Below are positions 49,146 through 54,055 of a stretch of DNA of 54,055 nt, in pieces. The notes under the pieces were generated by a model that was not told the DNA's origin, searched no databases, and saw nothing but the letters and a program-made list of their open reading frames with translations. The stretch is from a virus, in the IMG/VR virus record IMGVR_UViG_3300017598_001815, positions 1 through 54,055 of that record, one strand, 5' to 3'. Every line of letters starts with the position of its first letter. The first letter of the stretch is position 1. The position numbers and the translations under genes were made by a program.

Positions 49146-49326
49146 CGGAGCGAGGAGGAGCACCGCGTGGGTGTCGGCACGGGCCTTAAACAGAGGAAGG
49201 ATCTGATTCAACAAGCGGAGTGTCGCAGGTTCGCCTTTTCTGCCACCTGCCGTGCTATTAAACACACGGTCAGGTTTGGCTCGGCGACACCCACAACAGC
49301 CTCCGCCTTGCGTCCAGCTTGTTGTC
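49146..49326 (-). ncRNA. Structured leader of the sigma-factor gene (possible RNA switch)
   Basis: Leftward leader RNA. Strand b (GTGGGTGTCG, 49294-49285) pairs perfectly with its complement at 49176-49167. Strand a (49310-49301) pairs with 49220-49212 (CTCCGCTTG, one bulge). The order a, b, a', b' is a pseudoknot. Strand b (GTGTCGC part, 49290-49284) can instead pair with GCGACAC at 49226-49220, next to a', giving one long hairpin. Just before the ATG, TCCTCCTCG-CTC-CGAGGAGGA forms a hairpin that hides the ribosome binding site. An inner hairpin (GCAGGT/ACCTGC) lies at 49225-49250. No known riboswitch class is recognised. A 39-nt part recurs at 52867-52905. Confidence 0.55.
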
Positions 49327-49349
49327 GAAGTGTCTAAATTATCAGTTTG

Positions 49350-49676
49350 TTATGCTGCCCGTTCCTCGATGCGGATCAGGAATGGCAGCCCATGCTTGAT
49401 TTCAAGATGACGGATGATTCCATCACCCATGCCAGTCAGGTGTTCGATAAGAGCGAGTACTTCCTGTTTCAGGGTGAAGTCATCCTTGGCCAGCTCCGGA
49501 CGGTTACCGTTCTGGCCGCCCAGTTTGATTTCACGCTCGATGATGGTGTCTGCGGTGAGTTCGGGATTTCCGCTCACAACCGGTATGTTGGAAATGCGCC
49601 CGAAGTTGATTTGCTGCATCAGCTCGATGAGCTTTTGCTGCGGTTCGTTTAGTTCTGTCTTCTTGATCTGGTTCAT
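49350..49676 (-). CDS. Hypothetical protein upstream of sigma factor
   Basis: This 108-aa protein has AAAGGAGG before the ATG. It is predicted helical (LNEPQQKLIELMQQINFGRI; LKQEVLALIEHLTGMGDGIIRHLEIKHGLPFLIRIEE). No family is recognised. It lies upstream of the sigma gene and may share a transcript. The gap contains the switch-like leader. The transcript's own upstream region has operator-like palindromes and a long hairpin. Confidence 0.65.
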   Translation of the reverse strand: MNQIKKTELNEPQQKLIELMQQINFGRISNIPVVSGNPELTADTIIEREIKLGGQNGNRPELAKDDFTLKQEVLALIEHLTGMGDGIIRHLEIKHGLPFLIRIEERAA

Positions 49677-49946
49677 GCCGAACCTCCTTTGTTAAGGACC
49701 TCCCGGAAGACAGGTCCGGCATGATTTCTCCGGGTGAGGTCGTGAACGATTTTCTGTTCACCAGACCTGTCACCCTTCTTTGGCGAAATTTCGTTGGACC
49801 ACTGAAATTTCACCCGATGCGGATGCACTTGGATTGGCTAACGCACTGAATTTGAGGGGGATTTGATGAAATGAGGCGGAGAAAAATTTCTTAACTTTTT
49901 TTGCCTGCCCTCAGTGAAATTTCGTTGGTCTCACTCGTCAGGGCAT
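49677..49946 (-). promoter_or_regulatory. Regulatory region with GAAATTTC palindromes and two hairpins
   Basis: There is no gene here. Three copies of the 8-bp palindrome GAAATTTC stand at 49785-49792, 49804-49811 and 49916-49923. The first and third are part of a longer GAAATTTCGTTGG. These look like operators of a repressor, perhaps the HTH protein at 50000-50419. A long imperfect hairpin (GGGTGA..GGTC..GTGAAC with GTTCAC..GACC..TCACCC) lies at 49733-49775. Another (TGCCCT/AGGGCA with AGTGA/TCACT inside) lies at 49906-49945. The promoter for the 108-aa and sigma genes must be near, but I see no good -35/-10. Confidence 0.5.
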
Positions 49947-49972
49947 AAAAAAAGCCGACACGAAAGTCGGCT
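49947..49972 (-). terminator. Rho-independent terminator of the recombinase operon
   Basis: Read leftward, AGCCGAC pairs with GTCGGCT around a 6-nt loop, followed by seven T. It lies 28 bp beyond the stop of the HTH gene and separates the serine recombinase operon from the sigma-factor region. Confidence 0.85.
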
Positions 49973-49999
49973 GTTAGGGATGGTGGTTTGGTATAGCGA

Positions 50000-50419
50000 T
50001 CAGCAGAATCCAAAGAACGTTCGCTGCTCGCTCCAGTCGAGTGGGAATGTTTTCACCAGCTTTGACAGGGATAATCCGCTGGGCTCTTCACCGTTAATGA
50101 TGGCTTCGATAATGTCCGGGGCGAGAGTGGTCAGTTTCAGTGTTCGGGCGACATAGGATGAATCCACATCGAGATCCCTTGCCAGCTCGCTGATGGACTT
50201 TATCTCGCCGCTCTCGAGGATGTCCGCCCATGAAAGGGCTCTGGCCAGCGACTGGACAATGGCCGTTTGAACGGTTTCCGGCATGCCTTCGTTTTCACCG
50301 TCCAGCGTGTCCGGCGTGAACACCATTTTGCGGCCACGCATTCTTCGGATGAACATGGGGACATGGATGTGCAGGTTCCCGCTGTCTGATAGTTTGATAG
50401 TTGGTTTGATCTTTTTCAT
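50000..50419 (-). CDS. HTH protein of the recombinase trio (ParB/resolvase-associated type)
   Basis: This 139-aa protein has a helix-turn-helix in the middle (IKSISELARDLDVDSSYVARTLKLTTLAPDIIEAIINGEEPSGLSLSKL, ~70-125) and a C-terminus with WSEQRTFFGFC. Such proteins often follow DUF2924 and serine recombinases in many bacteria and prophages. They are thought to bind DNA at or near the recombination site or promoter. The start is coupled to the recombinase stop (TGATG). It is the best candidate for binding the GAAATTTC palindromes downstream. Confidence 0.85.
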   Translation of the reverse strand: MKKIKPTIKLSDSGNLHIHVPMFIRRMRGRKMVFTPDTLDGENEGMPETVQTAIVQSLARALSWADILESGEIKSISELARDLDVDSSYVARTLKLTTLAPDIIEAIINGEEPSGLSLSKLVKTFPLDWSEQRTFFGFC

Positions 50420-52002
50420 CAGCTGTTACTCCTTTCCCTGACTTCACAAGCCAGACCGGCCAGTTCGGTGACAAGGTTTGTGAGGCCGTTGGTTTTCAGC
50501 TCCATGTCGATTCCTGTTTCCCGTATCTCGATGGTTTCCACCAGTAGCTGGATCAGCCGATTGCGCTCGAGGGGGAACAGGTCTTCCCAGAAGGTTTCCA
50601 CGCTCTGGAATGCTTCCGATACATCACCCTCGGAAATCTGCTCAGTATCGATCACCCTCAACCGAGCCGATACATTGGTGAGCTGTTTGGTCAAATCGAC
50701 GGCCTGCTGGTTGACCAAGGGGAGTCGGCTGTTCCGGTCGGGATCGTCGTTGTCGGGCGACATCAGCTTCAAGGCTTCCTGACGAACACCTTTCAGGGAT
50801 TGTTCAATTTCCTTTTTCTGGACCAGCAGGCGTTCGCGCTCTTCGGCCTCGATATCTCTGGCGGCAAAGTAGGTCTTAGCCACCAAGGTCGGGGTCCTGA
50901 ATACAGCTCCCAGCTGATCAAGCACCACCGACTCGATGTCTCCGGCAGGAACCCGCTTCAAAGGGCATCGGCTGACGGCGCGTTTAGTATCCTTTTCACA
51001 GATATAATAGGAGTAGCGCCGGTCACCTTTGTTGGTATAGGTGATACCCATGGCACTGTCGCAGTGGCCGCATCGGATTACACCGCTCAGGGGTGAGACC
51101 ATTTTCACCCGGGCCTTGCTCATCTTGGTTCGATTGTTTTCCGAGAGCAGCGCCTGAACCTTGTCCCAAGTGTTTTGATCGATCAGGGCTTCATGCTCAG
51201 CCGGGTAATTGTTCCCTTTGTAGGCAATCTCTCCGATGTAAAGCCTGTTATTGAGAAGGCGGTAGATCTGAGCCGTGTTCCATTCAGTACCGACCCGTTC
51301 TTTTCCTTTCTTGGTGGTCCATGACTTGGTTTTGTATCCCTGCTCATTGAGTTCCTGCGCCACCTTCTTGGCTGATCCCACCTGCGTGTATCGCCTGAAT
51401 ATGAGTTTTATCAGTGGGGCTTCACTCTGGTTGATCAGCAGCTTTTTGTTTTCCCGGTCCACGTCATAGCCGAGTACCGCAGGTCCGCCGCAGTATTTCC
51501 CCCGGCGTTTTGCGGCGGCCACCTTGTCCCGGATACGCTCGCCGATGACCTCGCGCTCATACTGAGCAAAGGTGATCAGGATGCCCAGAAACATGCGGCC
51601 TGTCGGATCAGTGGTGCTGAAGTGTTGCGTGACGGATACAAAGCTCACTTCCTTTTCGTTGAAGACCTCGATCATCTTCATGAAGTCCAGCAGGGAGCGA
51701 GATAATCGGTCGATCTTGTACACAACAATGACATCAATCTTACCGGCATCGATATCAGCCAGCAGTCTTTGCAGGGCCGGACGTTCCATGGTCCCACCAG
51801 AAAATCCGCCATCATCATAGCGATATGGAATGGCTCTCCAGCCTTGAAGTTTTTGGCTCTCTATATACGCCTCACCAGCTTCTCTTTGGGCATCGAGTGA
51901 ATTGAATTCCTGTTCCAAGCCTTCTTCGTGGCTCTTTCTGGTGTAGATCGCACACCTGAGCGTTTTGCGTTGGCCGTTCTGTGTATTGGTATTGTTAAGC
52001 AT
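50419..52002 (-). CDS. Large serine recombinase (site-specific integrase)
   Basis: This 527-aa protein starts at MLNNTNTQNG (52002, GGGAGG upstream). It has a resolvase domain with catalytic Ser in AIYTRKSHEEG (~24) and SLDAQREAGEAYIESQ, GGFSGGTMERPALQRLL, VYKIDRLSRSLLDFMKM and TDPTGRMFLGILITFAQYEREVIGERIRDKV. A recombinase domain (AVLGYDVDRENKKLLI..) and a zinc ribbon (CGHCDSAMGITYTNKGDRRYSYYICEKDTKRAVSRC) follow, with a coiled coil in the C-terminal half. Such enzymes integrate and excise phage DNA in one direction. With the tyrosine recombinase, this phage has two recombinase systems. It is likely the true integrase. Confidence 0.93.
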   Translation of the reverse strand: MLNNTNTQNGQRKTLRCAIYTRKSHEEGLEQEFNSLDAQREAGEAYIESQKLQGWRAIPYRYDDGGFSGGTMERPALQRLLADIDAGKIDVIVVYKIDRLSRSLLDFMKMIEVFNEKEVSFVSVTQHFSTTDPTGRMFLGILITFAQYEREVIGERIRDKVAAAKRRGKYCGGPAVLGYDVDRENKKLLINQSEAPLIKLIFRRYTQVGSAKKVAQELNEQGYKTKSWTTKKGKERVGTEWNTAQIYRLLNNRLYIGEIAYKGNNYPAEHEALIDQNTWDKVQALLSENNRTKMSKARVKMVSPLSGVIRCGHCDSAMGITYTNKGDRRYSYYICEKDTKRAVSRCPLKRVPAGDIESVVLDQLGAVFRTPTLVAKTYFAARDIEAEERERLLVQKKEIEQSLKGVRQEALKLMSPDNDDPDRNSRLPLVNQQAVDLTKQLTNVSARLRVIDTEQISEGDVSEAFQSVETFWEDLFPLERNRLIQLLVETIEIRETGIDMELKTNGLTNLVTELAGLACEVRERSNS

Positions 52003-52501
52003 TCGGACCACCTCCCTTTTTTCTGTAACTGTTCTTCAGGCCGAAAAAGATCTTGCCGTTCCAGCGGGTGCCTGTGATTTCCCTCGCTATGGCACTCAGA
52101 GATCTGAAGATGCGGCCGTCGTATTCAAAGCCGCTTTCCCGGGCGATCACTTCATAGCGATGGTCGTTCCAGATCCGGACAAACCGGGTACCCGGCAGGA
52201 TGGCCTCCTGTGATTTTCGTTCCTCCGGGATCTTGCGTATGACCGTTGCCACCGGATCAGTCTCGGCAACCTTCTTCAGGTGGGACTTGGCCTGTTCCGA
52301 CAGACCGCCGTAAAAGAGCTCCTGAATCCGGTGCGCCAGCCGTTTAACCAGAAACTGTTTTTTGTACTGGGGTGGCTCGGTTCCATAAAGGTCCAGCCAT
52401 TTCTCTCTAAGCTGATCAAGGCTCATACTCTGGAGCGTTGCCAGCTGCCTCAACACTGAGGTCTTGGTCGGCTCCGTTTTTTTGTTTTTCAAGTCATTCA
52501 T
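51995..52501 (-). CDS. DUF2924 protein
   Basis: This 168-aa protein has a C-terminal part typical of DUF2924: VRIWNDHRYEVIARESGFEYDGRIFRSLSAIAREITGTRWNGKIFFGLK. The N-terminal ~100 residues are helical. The family is always or often found beside serine recombinases. Its role (perhaps an accessory in integration) is not established. The ATG at 52501 has AAGGAG six bases upstream. The end overlaps the recombinase start by 8 bp. Confidence 0.9.
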   Translation of the reverse strand: MNDLKNKKTEPTKTSVLRQLATLQSMSLDQLREKWLDLYGTEPPQYKKQFLVKRLAHRIQELFYGGLSEQAKSHLKKVAETDPVATVIRKIPEERKSQEAILPGTRFVRIWNDHRYEVIARESGFEYDGRIFRSLSAIAREITGTRWNGKIFFGLKNSYRKKGGGPNA

Positions 52502-52521
52502 TTTCAACTCCTTATGTTTGT

Positions 52522-52785
52522 TTACAGGACTCGGTTGTCATGAATGACGCTCTTTCTGGCAGAAGAATCAAGTCCTTCTCCGAAGGTTCCGGAAGAATCT
52601 GCAACATTCTTTAAGTTATTGGCATTATTGGCCTTACGATACCGGCTCCTGAGGGCGGCAATGGCCAGAATGGCTGCAATGGCATCCAGCCGCTGCTCCG
52701 GGTTAATGCCTTCAGCATCCGGCAATTGGGCGTCGGTCAACTGGTTTGAGTAAGGGTTTTCGGGTGCTAATTCCACATCAAGCAT
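52522..52785 (-). CDS. Small hypothetical protein, first gene of the recombinase operon
   Basis: This 87-aa protein starts at MLDVELAPENP (52785, CGGAGG upstream). A helical segment (QRLDAIAAILAIAALRSRYRKANNANNLKNV, ~33-63) has a hydrophobic face and basic end. No family is recognised. It is led by promoter P1 and a structured leader, so its expression may be RNA-controlled. A longer frame (52875) would overlap that leader. Confidence 0.7.
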   Translation of the reverse strand: MLDVELAPENPYSNQLTDAQLPDAEGINPEQRLDAIAAILAIAALRSRYRKANNANNLKNVADSSGTFGEGLDSSARKSVIHDNRVL

Positions 52786-52824
52786 AATGGCCTCCGTTGG
52801 GCCGGTGCCGATGAGGGAAGCTGC

Positions 52825-52905
52825 GGGTGCCAAAAACAAAAGGCGGTTGGGATGCGCGTTTTTCAGCACCCACAACCGCCTCTGCCTGGCATCCGGCCAA
52901 TTGTC
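52825..52905 (-). ncRNA. Structured leader RNA after promoter P1
   Basis: Leftward RNA. AGGCGGTTG (52881-52873) pairs perfectly with CAACCGCCT (52849-52841). The next segment GGGTGC (52871-52866) pairs with GCACCC (52830-52825). Order a, b, a', b' gives a pseudoknot. The 39 nt at 52905-52867 are 31/39 identical to 49326-49288 in the sigma leader, including all of strand a's core and strand b's start. The ribosome binding site of the next gene (GGAGG) is not obviously hidden here. Confidence 0.5.
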
Positions 52906-52951
52906 TGGTTTCTAACTCATGTCCGAGACGAACCCTCGGAACTTTCGGAGG

Positions 52952-52982
52952 TTACTTACCGGGAGTGGTTTCAATCCGTCGG
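52952..52982 (-). promoter_or_regulatory. Phage promoter element P1
   Basis: This copy reads leftward CCGACG, 13 bp, CCCGGTAAGTAA (first base of the right block differs). It lies 166 bp upstream of the 87-aa gene, and the leader between holds a pseudoknot. It lies inside a long open frame reading the other way, whose true start is 53081. Confidence 0.68.
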
Positions 52983-53003
52983 AAGTTTTATTTATAAGAT
53001 TTC

Positions 53004-53032
53004 TTGACCTTACAGGCATAAGGTCATATATT
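53004..53032 (+). promoter_or_regulatory. Sigma-70 promoter with operator, rightward
   Basis: TTGACC (53004-53009), 17 bp spacer, TATATT (53027-53032): a near-consensus host-type promoter for the right-edge gene. A perfect 8-bp inverted repeat (TGACCTTA, 6 bp, TAAGGTCA; 53005-53026) fills the space between the two boxes, where a repressor would block polymerase. Confidence 0.8.
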
Positions 53033-53080
53033 TGCTTGTTATTCGGCCCAAACTGGGGCTCTCTGTCTTTTAAAGGAGCT

Positions 53081-54055
53081 ATGCATGTGCAAGACAAAAC
53101 AATTGAACTAATAAAACCCGGGATTTTTACAAACATGAATGCTTATTGGGCAATGCACTATTGCTCAATAATCGAAACGATTTATGAACAGAAAACTATG
53201 GGCCACGGTTTTCAACAGAGCTATATGACAAATGTTCCGCACACACTTGAAAACTTGGTCTCAAAGGCTGGCTTTTCTTTTTTTAGCAATATCAAAGGCT
53301 CGATTAGGAATTTTGGGCTGCAGTCTTTGCTTTGCCATTACTTGACAAGCGTAGAAGGTGCGCCGGTATTTTTTCATATTATTGAGAAGTTAGCAGATCA
53401 GCACAATTTTGATTTTTCAACCGATCTATATGACTATGGGGTTTTTGTCAGCTGTAAGGACTTTGCATCAGGAACCCGATTCATTGAGGAACATAATCCA
53501 GTGCTCCTTGGGTATGCTCCATTAACTCATTCCCAAGCAGCCAGCTCCGTTTCTTATGCCGACCTCTTCTTTCTAATAAAAATGGAAGATGAAAATCTCG
53601 CCTTATTAGGTGAGGTAGAAGGGAATAAAGGAACTGACCTGAGACTGAAGTCATTTTGGAGCAGAAAAAAAGGCGAATATTACTCATTTGGAATCGGTGT
53701 GCAGCAACGTAAAAAAGACATCCGCTCAATGATGGAACCAGTAAACATTACTGGAGAATGGGTAAATACTGAGTGTGGATGGAAATACGTTATTCTTTTT
53801 CAAAGCGACTTTTATCTCATAGATGATTTTTGCGCGGCAATCGATACTCTCCAAGTTTTCTTTACTATGGGACCAGCGCAGAGGAGCAATTTTGATCCAT
53901 CACTATTACCTGTTCTGAATCTAATCAAACAGAATTGGACAAATGATGTTATTGGCCTAATTGAGACACTAAGAGAGCTTCTTGTTTCTGATGAATCCGC
54001 CCGGTTGGGAACGAATCCGCTTCCAGCACGAGTTGTTCCTAATTTAGCAATATGA
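53081..54055 (+). CDS. Hypothetical accessory protein at right edge (lysogenic/defence candidate)
   Basis: This is a 324-aa protein from ATG 53081 (MHVQDKTIELIKPG; AAAGGAG upstream, spacing short, so GTG 53087 is possible). The longer open frame to 52919 lies upstream of its promoter. The gene is clearly more AT-rich than its neighbours and reads opposite to the phage genes. A stretch SYADLFFLIKMEDENLALLGEVEGNKG (about 220-246) vaguely resembles a nuclease-like D..ExEG.K pattern, but this is weak. No family is recognised. It has its own sigma-70 promoter and operator, so it is expressed apart from the phage program, like lysogeny or defence cargo. Confidence 0.75.
   Translation: MHVQDKTIELIKPGIFTNMNAYWAMHYCSIIETIYEQKTMGHGFQQSYMTNVPHTLENLVSKAGFSFFSNIKGSIRNFGLQSLLCHYLTSVEGAPVFFHIIEKLADQHNFDFSTDLYDYGVFVSCKDFASGTRFIEEHNPVLLGYAPLTHSQAASSVSYADLFFLIKMEDENLALLGEVEGNKGTDLRLKSFWSRKKGEYYSFGIGVQQRKKDIRSMMEPVNITGEWVNTECGWKYVILFQSDFYLIDDFCAAIDTLQVFFTMGPAQRSNFDPSLLPVLNLIKQNWTNDVIGLIETLRELLVSDESARLGTNPLPARVVPNLAI

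Noticed and set aside
49041-49265. A 74-aa minus-strand frame overlapping the sigma leader
   Set aside because: It overlaps the sigma gene's start in another frame, crosses the leader hairpins, and lacks a ribosome site. The structured RNA explains the region better.
49288-52905. The 39-nt repeat as attL/attR or recombination sites for the serine recombinase
   Set aside because: Identity is 79%, not a perfect core, and both copies carry the same RNA pairing pattern. I keep this only as an alternative.
10795-52982. The 31-bp elements as transposon or insertion sequence ends
   Set aside because: All ten face the same way, nine lie in intergenic gaps before start codons, spacing is constant, and there are no transposase genes or inverted pairs.
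52919-53080. N-terminal extension of the right-edge gene
   Set aside because: It would begin upstream of the sigma-70 promoter and inside phage promoter P1. The ATG at 53081 has a Shine-Dalgarno sequence and fits the predicted transcript.

Overview
The window is the genome, or nearly the whole genome, of a temperate phage with a contractile tail (a myovirus-type prophage or phage-plasmid), about 54 kb, in a bacterium that by its lipoprotein (lipobox at 35435-35707) and M15 endolysin is probably Gram-negative. The host cannot be named from the sequence. Nearly all genes read leftward (minus strand) in tightly packed, start/stop-overlapping operons. The exceptions are a small rightward cassette at 35848-37339 and a rightward AT-rich gene at the right edge.

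Layout, in the order of leftward transcription. 52.8-50.0 kb: an operon of a small hypothetical protein, a DUF2924 protein, a large serine recombinase and an HTH protein, closed by a terminator at 49947-49972. 49.7-48.5 kb: a small hypothetical gene and a sigma-70-family factor whose ribosome binding site lies in a perfect hairpin behind a structured leader. 48.4-39.9 kb: replication and recombination (PD-(D/E)XK nuclease, RecA-like ATPase, SSB-like protein, ERCC4 nuclease, RecD2-like helicase, primase-helicase), closed by a terminator. 39.4-39.8 kb: an iteron-rich non-coding region, the best origin candidate. 39.3-37.6 kb: a hypothetical protein, a Mor/CD3324-like HTH protein and a probable small terminase. 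37.3-35.8 kb: the rightward tyrosine-recombinase cassette, with a free-standing core-binding-domain protein. 35.7-25.1 kb: lipoprotein, large terminase, portal, minor head protein, a DNA adenine methylase fused to the prohead protease and scaffold, decoration, major capsid and head-tail connector genes. 25.1-2.3 kb: sheath, tube, tail chaperone with a -1 frameshift site, tape measure, baseplate hub and spike, endolysin, baseplate wedge and tail fibre-like proteins, ending at a terminator. 2.1-0 kb: a separate cassette of amidoligase, small protein and class II glutamine amidotransferase.

The strongest unexplained signal is a 31-bp bipartite element found ten times, always in the same orientation and with exactly 13 bp between its two halves. 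Read leftward it is CCGACR, N13, TCCGGTAWGTAA. Nine copies sit just upstream of leftward operons and one lies inside the tape-measure gene. It looks like a dedicated phage promoter, and the phage carries its own sigma factor. That sigma gene is not preceded by the element. Instead it has a leader RNA with a pseudoknot topology, two competing partners for one strand, and a hairpin hiding the Shine-Dalgarno sequence. A 39-nt part of this leader (31/39 identical) recurs in the leader behind the rightmost promoter. Together these suggest a regulon (sigma factor, about ten promoters, RNA switch) controlling almost all phage genes. This is inference from sequence pattern and needs experiment.
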